Shown piece by piece: positions 1 to 8,594 of a stretch of 64,000 nt of DNA (the stretch's first letter is position 1; each line of letters starts with the position of its first letter). The notes under the pieces are model-generated. The model was not told the DNA's origin, searched no databases, and saw nothing but the letters and a program-made list of their open reading frames with translations. Source of the stretch: an uncultured Schlesneria sp. (GTDB taxonomy: Bacteria; Planctomycetota; Planctomycetia; Planctomycetales; Planctomycetaceae); assembly GCA_903858935.1 (NCBI GenBank), contig CAIOKO010000191.1, positions 1-64,000 on the forward strand, in the 5' to 3' direction. A program made the translations under genes and the position numbers.

Positions 1-48
1 AACCTTCGCTTTGAAACTCCCGCTCCGAATCTTACGCTTACCGGGCAT
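1..48 (-). CDS. IS3-type transposase OrfA, N-terminal fragment (runs off the left edge)
   Basis: The minus strand has an ATG at 48-46 behind a strong ribosome site (GGAGGGGAAG). It opens a reading frame that begins MPGKRKIRSGSFKAKV and continues off the window. A short basic start followed by FKAKV is typical of the helix-turn-helix OrfA of IS3-family transposases, which binds the element ends. Only 16 residues are visible, so the family call rests on this motif plus the adjacent terminal repeat. Confidence 0.65.
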   Translation of the reverse strand, partial: MPGKRKIRSGSFKAKV

Positions 49-112
49 CTTCCCCTCCAAAACTGAACCACTGAAATTCTATCTTATTTCCTGGTCCAGT
101 TTTTGGGGTCCA
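1..112 (-). mobile_element. End of an IS3-family-like insertion sequence (partial)
   Basis: The outer end carries the sequence TGGACCCCAAAAACTGGACC (read on the minus strand, about 93-112), which looks like an IS3-family terminal inverted repeat beginning with TGG. Inside it a transposase OrfA-like start follows at once. The rest of the element, including OrfB and the other inverted repeat, lies to the left of the window. The boundary at 112 is inferred from the repeat alone; no target-site duplication can be checked. Confidence 0.7.
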
Positions 113-296
113 TCGTAGAGTTTCCAATTGGACTTGAGCGAATTTTTTCGATTGCAGGCATTTTTTATCTTATATTGATTGCTTGTCGGCTAAATTCCGA
201 TCAATCAAATAACCGATAAAGTTGACAGAGTTTACCCAGAATCGAGCAACGTCACTAAGTTCGCAATGATCAATTGGAGTTGGATTTCACGTATAA

Positions 297-2132
297 ATGA
301 GCTGGTCACTACGGGAAAAACTGCGACGCGATTTTGTGGCGATGCTCCCAAGTAGGTGTCAGGTGACTTCGGCATACGTACGACCGCGTCAGATTTTCAA
401 TAACCGGACAGTATCATTAGCCGTTAAACAATCTCGATGGTTACGCGTTCGCGACTTCGTTTTTACATTTGTCGTCGTTGCAGCAGTCAACGTATTCAGC
501 GAAAATGTCTTCGGTCAGGACGGGCTTGTCCCGTTGCGTATGTTAACCCCTGGAGAATCCTCTTCAGCTCAACCGACTTCGCTTGCGGCAGAATTCGCTG
601 ATCGTCTTGAAAAGAATCAAATCGAAATTGAGAAATCGAAAAAGAGCAAAGAGGAAAACGATTCAAAGACGGCTGAGATCGAATTAGCGGGATACATGAA
701 TGTTGATCTGAACAACACAATGGATACTGCGGATTCGCAGAAAACAACGTCGAGTCTCGCAAGTGATTTCGCGAAAAGATTGTCCGATGTCGAAAAGAGT
801 TTGAAGAAACGTGACGAAGCAGACGCCAAAAAAGCAAGCACCTATCCAACGCATAAGATAACCGGGTTCCTGCAGGTTGACAGCGCGTTTTATTCACAGA
901 CGCCTCGGAACATCGCGACCGTTGGTGACGCTCAGGACGGAATGGGGTTTCGGCGTGCCCGTTTTGCCGTCAATGGTAAGGTGGCCCAATTCACGAATTA
1001 TCAATTGGAAGTTGATTTTGCGGCGGCTGGTCGTCCCAGCTTTTTTGATAATTATGTTGAGCAAGGGAACCTGCCGATTCTTGGTGATGTCCGCATTGGT
1101 CAGTTCCTGCAGCCATTCAGCGTTGATGCGATGAGCGGTTTTCGCAATCTTGCATTTCTGGAACGGTCGTTGCCTTTCCTGGCCTTCGTCCCTTTCCGGC
1201 GCGTCGGCATCATGTCGTCAAACGCTACAGACGATGACATGACACACTGGGCCTACAGCGTCTTTCGCACTGGCGGTTACAACAACGCTCCGCTTGGGGA
1301 TTCTCGTTTTGCAACCGATTTCGGCAATGTCGGAGGCTACTCGTTTTCCACTCGTCTTACGCATTTGCTTTATTACGACGAGTGTGAAAAGGACCGCTAT
1401 TTATGGCACATCGGTTTCTCGTACAACTTCAGTGAATTGGGCGCAGACGATGCGACCGGGGCTGGAGCTAATGGTAATGCTGGTACTCCAAAACCGTTCT
1501 ATCAGTCGCGCACAACACCTGAGTTTTTTCTCGGCTATCCTGAGAACAGCACCACGTTCGACACTGCCGTAAATGGCACGCCCATATTTGTGGATACCGG
1601 TAAATATCAGGCGAAAAACTTTAACCTGATGGGAATAGAAACGGTCTATCAGGCGGGAGCGCTGAGTCTTCAGTCCGAGTACATGGCGACTGTAGTGGAA
1701 AGTGTCGTTGGTCCAGTATTTTACCAGGGTGCGTACGGAGAAGTGATGTACCGGCTGACGGGCGAACATCGTGGTTACGACAAAAAGCTTGCATCGTTCA
1801 AGAATCCAATCCCGTATGCGGATTTCCTTCCTCTGAAATGGGACGGCGTTCGTGGCTGGGGGGCTTGGGGTCTCGCTGCTCGGTGGTCGGTTGTTGACCT
1901 GACCAATCCCTCAAAACTCGATGGGCATTACTACAATAGTAATTCAAACTCGTTCAATACAACGAATAAGGCCGGTAACGGAGTCCTTAATGATTTCACT
2001 TTTGGTGTGAACTGGTACTTGAACCAGCACACGAAATTCCAATTCAATTGGATTCATGCGATGCTGGATAACACGAAAAAAGGGAGCAGTACAGCCGAAC
2101 TTTTTGTCACTCGTATGCAAGTCGACTTCTGA
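297..2132 (+). CDS. Outer-membrane porin, OprO/OprP-like
   Basis: Predicted beta-barrel porin of the phosphate-selective porin type; it would sit in the outer membrane and pass small solutes. At 611 residues it has a long N-terminus: a hydrophobic export segment at about 53-68, two charged coiled-coil stretches (about 95-118 and 152-175), then a barrel domain from about 186 rich in alternating aromatic and polar residues, ending in Phe (MQVDF), as barrel proteins usually do. The two coiled coils share the pattern SLAxxFAxRL and look like an internal duplication. The start is uncertain: the ATG at 297 leaves about 50 residues before the hydrophobic segment, so the true start may lie downstream. 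Its stop (TGA 2130-2132) abuts the stop of the convergent next gene. Substrate is unknown. Confidence 0.8.
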   Translation: MSWSLREKLRRDFVAMLPSRCQVTSAYVRPRQIFNNRTVSLAVKQSRWLRVRDFVFTFVVVAAVNVFSENVFGQDGLVPLRMLTPGESSSAQPTSLAAEFADRLEKNQIEIEKSKKSKEENDSKTAEIELAGYMNVDLNNTMDTADSQKTTSSLASDFAKRLSDVEKSLKKRDEADAKKASTYPTHKITGFLQVDSAFYSQTPRNIATVGDAQDGMGFRRARFAVNGKVAQFTNYQLEVDFAAAGRPSFFDNYVEQGNLPILGDVRIGQFLQPFSVDAMSGFRNLAFLERSLPFLAFVPFRRVGIMSSNATDDDMTHWAYSVFRTGGYNNAPLGDSRFATDFGNVGGYSFSTRLTHLLYYDECEKDRYLWHIGFSYNFSELGADDATGAGANGNAGTPKPFYQSRTTPEFFLGYPENSTTFDTAVNGTPIFVDTGKYQAKNFNLMGIETVYQAGALSLQSEYMATVVESVVGPVFYQGAYGEVMYRLTGEHRGYDKKLASFKNPIPYADFLPLKWDGVRGWGAWGLAARWSVVDLTNPSKLDGHYYNSNSNSFNTTNKAGNGVLNDFTFGVNWYLNQHTKFQFNWIHAMLDNTKKGSSTAELFVTRMQVDF

Positions 2133-2441
2133 TCACTCCGCGGGCTTTTCGACTTTCTTCTCGACCTTGGGACGAATTTTGCCTGACTGAATATCTTTGA
2201 CGACTTCGGCTACTTGTGCCGGATCGCCGGTCTTCATCACGTGTTCAACCCGTGATGGGGGAGTTCCTAGGCGTTCCATCAACTCTTTCGTTGATTCCCA
2301 GAGCTTGGGCTTTTTCTTGTCGTTTGCGAGGTATAACTCCGTCGCTAACTCCGCCAAACGCTGCTCGTCGAGCGCGGGCCGATTGTCGTAATAACGCTGG
2401 ATGACCTTCTTCTGATATCTCGAAAAATCCTGGCCTGCCAT
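2133..2441 (-). CDS. Small conserved-looking hypothetical protein
   Basis: A 102-residue soluble, highly charged protein beginning MAGQDFSRYQKKVIQRYYDN. I do not recognise a named family. The body is rich in Glu, Lys and Arg and predicted mostly helical; the tail is Lys/Glu/Pro-rich. The start at 2441 was chosen over the in-frame ATG at 2471 because a near-perfect ribosome site (GGAGGGAG) lies just upstream of 2441. Its stop codon touches the porin stop in a shared TGATCA. Real gene is likely from the ribosome site and composition; function unknown. Confidence 0.7.
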   Translation of the reverse strand: MAGQDFSRYQKKVIQRYYDNRPALDEQRLAELATELYLANDKKKPKLWESTKELMERLGTPPSRVEHVMKTGDPAQVAEVVKDIQSGKIRPKVEKKVEKPAE

Positions 2442-2724
2442 GATCGACTCCCTCCGAAAGTTTGATGTCACGAGCCAAACGATTTGTCGTTAGGTCCTCA
2501 GATGAATCGCCTGTTTCATCTTCAATTACTGCGAGTATATCGAACGGAGCATCCGTTCGGCATTGAAAAAATATGGCAGGTCCGATCATGCCGAATAAAG
2601 GCAATTTCAACGGAGAATAGACCTGGGATTATCAATTCGGGTCATTAATGTCGTTTTTGATCCGTTAAAATTAATTCACTCAGTTTTTTGACGCATCTCT
2701 TTTAGCGTAATACCGGATGTATTC

Positions 2725-5700
2725 TCATTCACTGATCAAGCGAGCGCCGCCCCAATATCCGAATTCAAAGGACCAGCCCGTCGCGACATTCATCAGCTCC
2801 AGACGAATTTCTTTGCCTGCAAATTTGCTCAGGTCTACCTTAAAAGTTGCCCATCCGCCTGAGCACGTTTTTGGACTGACATCCTCTTTCAGCACCTGCT
2901 CTCCATTAGCCTTGATCACTAGTTGCCAATCACCTCGCTGGTCGTGGCTGACATCCACGGCCAGTGTTGTCTTTTTGCCCGGGGGGATTGCAAACGTTCC
3001 AGAAAGGACACTAGGCTTTTCCGCTGACAGCGGGTGGGTGCGTAGCACTCCTGATCGACCAAAGTGTTCCTTCAAAATCCCGACGCCGTTTTCTCCGGAT
3101 GTCGCTGACGTGAACCCTGGCAGGATTTCATTCGCCGCCGATCCAAACTCTGCAGACTTGGGCACTTCTCTAGGAACAACTTCGCCCGCGCCAGCCAGTA
3201 GCCGCGCCGTCTTGTCAGAAGGATGCTTATCCAAAGAAATGAATGCAAACAGGTCAATGATCTCTTGAGGTGTCAGTTGTTTTTCCAACTGCTCGGGCAT
3301 CAGCGAGATTTCATTCACTTTGAATTCGTCAATATCCGCCCGGGGAATTACTTCCTGCTTGCCTCCCTGGACTTTCAACACAACACGTTGAGGGCTGTCT
3401 TCGGCGAGCAGTCCATTCAGCACTCTTCCGCCGTTTGTAACGACAGTGTAAGACCGATATCCCGCACCAATCACCAGGCTGGGATCGAAGACGTTTGACA
3501 ACAATTGATTAAAATCATTGCGGCCGTTCAGAGTGATGTCCGGCCCGACTTCGGCTCCTTCGCCGTAAATTTTATGGCACTGAGCACAGACCTTCTTGAA
3601 CGCCTTTTCCCCGGCGAATGGATCTCCTGGAGACTTGCGGATCAGTTGTCGCATGTCGGCAATATATTTTTCGCGGTTGGGATCGCGTCCCTCGCGTACT
3701 TGTCCCCAATGGGTTGCCAGTAACTTTGTCAGTTCTTCATCTTTGAGGTCTTTCAATCGTCTGGCTTGATTGAGATTGATGGTGGTCGCTGCAATTTTTT
3801 TATCGCCGATCGAAGCCAGTAAACTTTTGGCCCAACGTGCTCGTTGCGTCAGCAGTTCGATCGCACGCGGCTGAATATCAGGTTCGAGTTTTGTGTAACG
3901 AGCGAGGATGACGTCTGCGACCTTGGGGTCATCGAGTTTACTGAGTGAGGCGAGAATCTGTGATTTAAAGCTTGATGGCGTCGCAGCCGAGTCGAGAGTC
4001 GCTGCAACTGAATCAATCAGGCCGTCGTCGTTCGCTGTAATTAACGAATTCAGTGCAAGCAACCTTTGGTCCTGGATTGCTTTATCTGACGTAAAAATCG
4101 AGCGGACTGCTTTAATTCCCTGTGAATCATTCCAGCTTGTCGCGAGAAATGCCGCAGGCAAGTACAACGGCGACGTGGTAGATCCTTTTAGAATCGCTTC
4201 GAGTTTGTCAGACATCGCGAGTTTCATCGCAGTGATTTGGTCGACCGACAGTTCACGGTTTTGTACCTTCGACGCAAGTTGACCAAGCCCCAGGGCAGCT
4301 GTGTCTGGTTGGAGGTCAATTAGCAATGAGACGACCGCGGCAACTGGCTTGGGATCGAACTTTTTCCGCCCAAGCAGGCGATCAATGATCCTGGGCATCA
4401 TGGCGATGAGAGAGGATGACCTCTTTGTTTCCGGTCCCTTCAGCAATTCGACAAATTCATCTGCATTCGTTTCGAGGTGTGGGTGCAAGTTTTGCCACAC
4501 GACTTGTGAAAGAATTGGATCGTTCTGGTCCCAACGCAGGGCGTTGATGTAAATTTGGAAGAGGGTCTCGACTTGAATCTCGATATGTGCGGCGCGGGCT
4601 CGTTGAAACAACTTCGTCGCTGCAACTACTGCCTGCAGCGATTGTCGAGCACCCCGTTGCGCCAACAGATGTGAACTTAACTCGCTCAAAATAGGAACGG
4701 CTTCCGGGGCATCTGCCAAATGTCGTAGCTGCCAGCTTTCAATGACCTCGTCTTTTGGAGCAGGTGATTGAAGGAGATCGACCAAATCGCCATTCGGATC
4801 TGAAAGGCCGCAAGCGGTCAAAAACATTCGACGACGAATTTGTGCGTCAATCAAGCCTTCGCCGTAAACACCATCGAGAAGTGAACGGAGAATCGATTTT
4901 GTGTTACGTTCCTGCAGTATTCGACGGGCCGTGTCGCGGATGAAGTCGTTGTTTGCTCCCAATCTTCCGACCAATTGCCCGTCTGTTTCCTTGGCGAGAT
5001 TAAAATCCTTCGCAATCCGCGGAGTCTCTTTGTAACGAACTCGATAGAGTCGCCCCTTCAGACGGTCAATTCCTGCGGGGTCACGATTGGCATCCTGATA
5101 ACAGTGATACCGATCGTACCAGTCGAGAACATACAGGCTGCCGTCAGGGCCGGTTTTCTGAACGACGGGCATGAACCACGCATCGTTTGCCGTCAGAAAA
5201 TCGGGTTCAGCAAAGCCTTGATAGGTTGAGCCTTTCGACTCAACGCGGTCGACGTTAATGCAGCCGCCGTGAATGTTTCCCATATACAGCTTACGACGGT
5301 ATTTCTCGGGATAGGCATCGCTGTCGAAGAAGTGGATACCGCAGTATGCCGCCTTTTGGTGTTTGTGTTTGACGATCGATTCGATCTTCCAAGTGAAGGG
5401 GGGGTAGGGGCCACCTTGCCGATGGTAATAACCCGTTTCCACCAGGTGCCACAGGTGATCGATCACGCAGGCCGACACGAAAGCTTCCCCTTCGTCATTA
5501 AACGCGATCCCCCACGGGTTGCTTGTCCCTTCGCAGAAGACCTGGAATTCTCGCGTTCGGGGATGAATCCGGTACATGGCGCAAGTCAGTGGCCAACCGG
5601 GATGCTTTTCATCATAGTTCGGGTTCGTCTTCGCATATTTGACGTGCGAGTGATTGAAGACCCCGTTCAATCCATACAGCCAGCCATCAGGCCCCCAAGT

Positions 5701-6240
5701 CAGGCTGTTTGGTAGCTCGTGCGTATCGGTGCGACCAAATCCGGTGACAACGACTTCCTGCTTGTCCGCTTTGCCATCTCCATCGGTATCCTGCACAAAC
5801 AGGATGTCGGGTGAATTGGCGATCCAGACACCGCCGTGTCCGACCGCGATCCCGCTGGGGATATTCAGTCCCTCCATGAAGACCGTGAACTTGTCTGCCG
5901 TGCCGTCACCATCCGTGTCTTCCAGAATTTTGACTCGGTCTTTGCCTAGTCCCGGTTCACGACGGGGATATTCGAGTGACTCGGTAATCCAGAATCGGCC
6001 TCGTTCATCGATCGTCATGGCGACCGGGTTAACGATATCCGGTTCGGCTGCCACAACCTCGACGGAAAAGCCTTCAGGAACGGTCATCATCTTCGCCGCG
6101 GTGATCGGATCACGCGGATCATTCGGCGGTTTGTCCTGGGCATGAGGAATCAGCGGCTGCTTGACCTGTTGTGCGAACAAAACCGAACCGCAGCAGGCCA
6201 TCAAACCAATCACGGTGACAAATCGAAACGCTTTGCACAT
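2725..6240 (-). CDS. PVC-type membrane-bound dehydrogenase with HEAT-like repeats and haem-binding CxxCH domain
   Basis: A very large exported protein (about 1171 residues) of the planctomycete/verrucomicrobial family with an N-terminal sugar-dehydrogenase-like beta-propeller (about residues 30-430), a helical HEAT-like middle, a single cytochrome-c motif CAQCH near residue 883, and a C-terminal beta-rich domain. Such proteins are presumed to act outside the inner membrane in redox steps of polymer breakdown; the substrate is unknown. The start at 6240 gives a clean signal peptide (MCKAFRFVTVIGLMACCGSV) with GAGGA-type ribosome site; the longer frame to 6306 has none. The propeller contains repeated Asp/Gly calcium-type loops (DTDGDGTADK, DTDGDGKADK). 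It shares architecture with the protein at 35269-38130. Confidence 0.9.
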   Translation of the reverse strand: MCKAFRFVTVIGLMACCGSVLFAQQVKQPLIPHAQDKPPNDPRDPITAAKMMTVPEGFSVEVVAAEPDIVNPVAMTIDERGRFWITESLEYPRREPGLGKDRVKILEDTDGDGTADKFTVFMEGLNIPSGIAVGHGGVWIANSPDILFVQDTDGDGKADKQEVVVTGFGRTDTHELPNSLTWGPDGWLYGLNGVFNHSHVKYAKTNPNYDEKHPGWPLTCAMYRIHPRTREFQVFCEGTSNPWGIAFNDEGEAFVSACVIDHLWHLVETGYYHRQGGPYPPFTWKIESIVKHKHQKAAYCGIHFFDSDAYPEKYRRKLYMGNIHGGCINVDRVESKGSTYQGFAEPDFLTANDAWFMPVVQKTGPDGSLYVLDWYDRYHCYQDANRDPAGIDRLKGRLYRVRYKETPRIAKDFNLAKETDGQLVGRLGANNDFIRDTARRILQERNTKSILRSLLDGVYGEGLIDAQIRRRMFLTACGLSDPNGDLVDLLQSPAPKDEVIESWQLRHLADAPEAVPILSELSSHLLAQRGARQSLQAVVAATKLFQRARAAHIEIQVETLFQIYINALRWDQNDPILSQVVWQNLHPHLETNADEFVELLKGPETKRSSSLIAMMPRIIDRLLGRKKFDPKPVAAVVSLLIDLQPDTAALGLGQLASKVQNRELSVDQITAMKLAMSDKLEAILKGSTTSPLYLPAAFLATSWNDSQGIKAVRSIFTSDKAIQDQRLLALNSLITANDDGLIDSVAATLDSAATPSSFKSQILASLSKLDDPKVADVILARYTKLEPDIQPRAIELLTQRARWAKSLLASIGDKKIAATTINLNQARRLKDLKDEELTKLLATHWGQVREGRDPNREKYIADMRQLIRKSPGDPFAGEKAFKKVCAQCHKIYGEGAEVGPDITLNGRNDFNQLLSNVFDPSLVIGAGYRSYTVVTNGGRVLNGLLAEDSPQRVVLKVQGGKQEVIPRADIDEFKVNEISLMPEQLEKQLTPQEIIDLFAFISLDKHPSDKTARLLAGAGEVVPREVPKSAEFGSAANEILPGFTSATSGENGVGILKEHFGRSGVLRTHPLSAEKPSVLSGTFAIPPGKKTTLAVDVSHDQRGDWQLVIKANGEQVLKEDVSPKTCSGGWATFKVDLSKFAGKEIRLELMNVATGWSFEFGYWGGARLISE

Positions 6241-6383
6241 GAATGCAGAATCCTCGAGGCCGAAGTCTGAAAAGGGATTTTCATATGTTAAAGCAGAGCA
6301 CGCCAAGTTGCACTTCTGGTAAATGCCAATGCAGGGCGAAAACTGTCGAAACGATTTAAGTCCTGAAAATCATCAAAGAAATA

Positions 6384-6421
6384 AAAAGTGCGAGAGACTT
6401 CAGCAGGTCTCCCGCACTTTT
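6384..6421 (-). terminator. Rho-independent terminator after the EF-hand gene
   Basis: A long hairpin: arms 6384-6398 and 6407-6421 pair over 14 of 15 positions (one A/C mismatch) around an 8-nt loop. Reading the minus strand, the stem ends in a run of T. It lies 18 bases past the stop of the EF-hand gene. Confidence 0.85.
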
Positions 6422-6439
6422 CTTGAGCATCAAGAACGA

Positions 6440-7216
6440 TCAGTCTGGTCGTCGAGGCCGTTCGGGACGATCCCCGCCGCCTCCACCCGGCCGGCCACCG
6501 CCAGGGCCGCCAGGAGGTCCGCCAGCGCCTCCTCCACGCGGTCCGCGACCGCCGCCCGGTCCTTCTCCACCACCAGGTCCGCCAGGACCTTCAGGGCCCC
6601 CATGAAGCTGAACAAAGTCATCAATGAACTTTTTCATTTCGTCTTTGCTGAGTTTGCCGTCTTTGTCCGTGTCAAACTCAAATGCATGGCTCAGCATTCG
6701 CTCGGGATCAGGGCCTGGTCGACCTCCACCAGGAGGCCCTCCTTCTGGGCCACCACGACCGGGACCGCCGGGTCCACCGCCAGGCGGGCCACCTTCGGGA
6801 CCACGACCGCGGCCTCCGCCCGGAGGTCCTCCAGGTCCTTCGCCGCCAGGGCCACCGGGACCACCCGGTCCTCCGCGTCCCCCACCAGCACGTTCACCAG
6901 GCCCGTCGCCGCCGGGACCGCCACGACCACCTGGACCGCCCGGTCCTCCTGGTCCACCTGACGGTCGATATTCGTCTTCGGTCAGTTTCCCATCTTTGTT
7001 TTTATCGAGCGTCAGTAATGCTGCTGTCGCGTTTTTCAATTCTTCTGCTGAAATCACTCCGTCATGATCGGCATCCAAGGCCTCAATCACCGGCATCGGC
7101 CGTCGGCCGCCAGGGCCACCCGGTCCACCTCCACCTGGACCGCCGGGAGGTTGAGCAATCGCCAACGTTGCACCAGCGGCAACGATGGCACCGAGAGTCC
7201 ACATCCAACGTTTCAT
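6440..7216 (-). CDS. Exported Gly/Pro-rich protein with three EF-hands
   Basis: A 258-residue secreted protein with a signal peptide ([22 protein letters not shown]) and three canonical calcium-binding EF-hand loops at residues 48-59 ([12 protein letters not shown]), 71-82 ([12 protein letters not shown]) and 182-193 ([12 protein letters not shown]). Loops 2 and 3 are separated by about 100 residues of GGPGGP-type low-complexity sequence, and a similar tail follows. The likely role is calcium binding in the periplasm or cell envelope; a partner is not evident. The start has a strong ribosome site (GAGGAG). The Gly/Pro region makes the gene locally very GC-rich and gives long open frames on the other strand, which are not genes. 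Confidence 0.9.
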   Translation of the reverse strand: MKRWMWTLGAIVAAGATLAIAQPPGGPGGGGPGGPGGRRPMPVIEALDADHDGVISAEELKNATAALLTLDKNKDGKLTEDEYRPSGGPGGPGGPGGRGGPGGDGPGERAGGGRGGPGGPGGPGGEGPGGPPGGGRGRGPEGGPPGGGPGGPGRGGPEGGPPGGGRPGPDPERMLSHAFEFDTDKDGKLSKDEMKKFIDDFVQLHGGPEGPGGPGGGEGPGGGRGPRGGGAGGPPGGPGGGRPGGGGGDRPERPRRPD

Positions 7217-7279
7217 TACAGTCTCCTCAAATTCGGGGTGTTAACTACAGTAAATACATTTGATCGTCGCCGACACGGA

Positions 7280-8587
7280 CTACTTCTTCTGTATCGCGAC
7301 GCAATACAAGAAGCGATTTGACCTCAAGAACAGTTCGTCCTGGCTGATTGCCGGGGTCGCGTTGAAATCACTTTCGTCGTTGAATTTATTTTGAGCAAGC
7401 ACCTGGTACTGAGGTTTGGCCGGAAGCACCAGCACTCCGTTCCATCGAGTGGGGACATAAATACTCCCCTTGGCAAGTACCGGCGAGGCGTACACCGGTC
7501 GTCCGCCCGCTTCGAGTTCAGCAACTCGCTCACGATAAACCATCTCTCCCGTTTTCGCGTTAAGACAATAAGCCTGACCTCGATCGTCAATCCAATATAA
7601 GTGACCTTCGAAAAAAACAGGTGTTGAAACATACGAACTGGTTTTGCTTGTCCAAAGCACCTTGGGTTTGGGTGACGTTTTTTCTCCACTGATCTGCAAA
7701 GCCAGACTTCCCGCCGAACGGAATCCACCAAACACGAAGACGGTCTCTTTATCCGCAACGATACTGGGGCAGATATTGCCCGTCAGTTGATGTTCTTCGA
7801 ACCAGCGAATCTTACCCGTATCAGGATTGAGTCCCCAGATTTCTCCGGGAACAGCGATGACAAGATCGGTCCGCCCTTCGTTTAATGTGATTAATGAAGG
7901 GGTCCCATAGGCAAGTTCCAGAGCTGCGCCCGACGCCTTCCAGATCTCTTTTCCGGTCTTTTTGTCTAAGGCCCGAATCGATTGACTCTCTTCAGAGGCA
8001 TTTACGATGACATAGTCTTTATAAAGAATCAGACTCGCCGCCGATCCCCAGCGTCGATTACTCGATTCTTTTCCCACTTCCGTTTGCCAAAGTTGATTAC
8101 CATCGAGATCAAACCCGACTACACCACTCTTCCCGAAGAAACAATAAATTCGTTCGCCATCTGTGACCGGAGTATTGCTGGCGTAACCATGCTCGGAAAT
8201 ATACCCCTGATAATTATCTTCCGGAAGAAGGCCAGGAACGGTTTTTGTCCAAACGATCTTTCCGTCGGTCCGCGAAACTGAAGTGAGGTGACGTCGGAGC
8301 GACTTGACGTCTCCACCATTTTCTTTCGGCACACCATAACCGGAATAACTTGTCACGAAGATCCGATTACCAAGAACGATCGGACTGGATGAACCAGCAC
8401 CCGGCAATTCCGCTTTCCATTTCAGATTTTCTGAATCGTTCCATGTCAACGGAAGGGTTGAGTCGGTACTGATACCGGCGCCGCCAGAGCCGCGGAATTG
8501 AGTCCAATCCGCAGCCAGACAACATTGCGTCACCAAGACGAACGCAATCATAGAGAGCGGGTATCGAGTCATCGTGAGAGGCCGCAT
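7280..8587 (-). CDS. Exported PQQ-like beta-propeller protein (BamB-like)
   Basis: About 435 residues: a signal peptide (MIAFVLVTQCCLAADW) followed by repeated propeller blades with the pattern of a DG/TG turn then IxW (for example SRTDGKIVWTK, DTGKIRWFEEH, KTGEMVYRE). These are PQQ-like/WD-type blades; in planctomycetes such proteins are common exported scaffolds or sugar-alcohol dehydrogenase relatives. Enzyme activity is not shown. The start 8587 lies 7 bases downstream of the stop of the YHYH protein, implying one transcript with coupled translation; 8572 (MTRYPL) is an alternative start. An in-frame extension to 8860 overlaps the upstream gene and is rejected. Confidence 0.85.
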   Translation of the reverse strand: MRPLTMTRYPLSMIAFVLVTQCCLAADWTQFRGSGGAGISTDSTLPLTWNDSENLKWKAELPGAGSSSPIVLGNRIFVTSYSGYGVPKENGGDVKSLRRHLTSVSRTDGKIVWTKTVPGLLPEDNYQGYISEHGYASNTPVTDGERIYCFFGKSGVVGFDLDGNQLWQTEVGKESSNRRWGSAASLILYKDYVIVNASEESQSIRALDKKTGKEIWKASGAALELAYGTPSLITLNEGRTDLVIAVPGEIWGLNPDTGKIRWFEEHQLTGNICPSIVADKETVFVFGGFRSAGSLALQISGEKTSPKPKVLWTSKTSSYVSTPVFFEGHLYWIDDRGQAYCLNAKTGEMVYRERVAELEAGGRPVYASPVLAKGSIYVPTRWNGVLVLPAKPQYQVLAQNKFNDESDFNATPAISQDELFLRSNRFLYCVAIQKK

Positions 8588-8594
8588 AAAATTT

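Noticed and set aside
6423-7067. Long plus-strand frames rich in Pro, Arg and Gly opposite the EF-hand gene
   Set aside because: They are the complement of the Gly/Pro low-complexity coding sequence; they lack ribosome sites, and the minus strand has a signal peptide, three EF-hands and a terminator.
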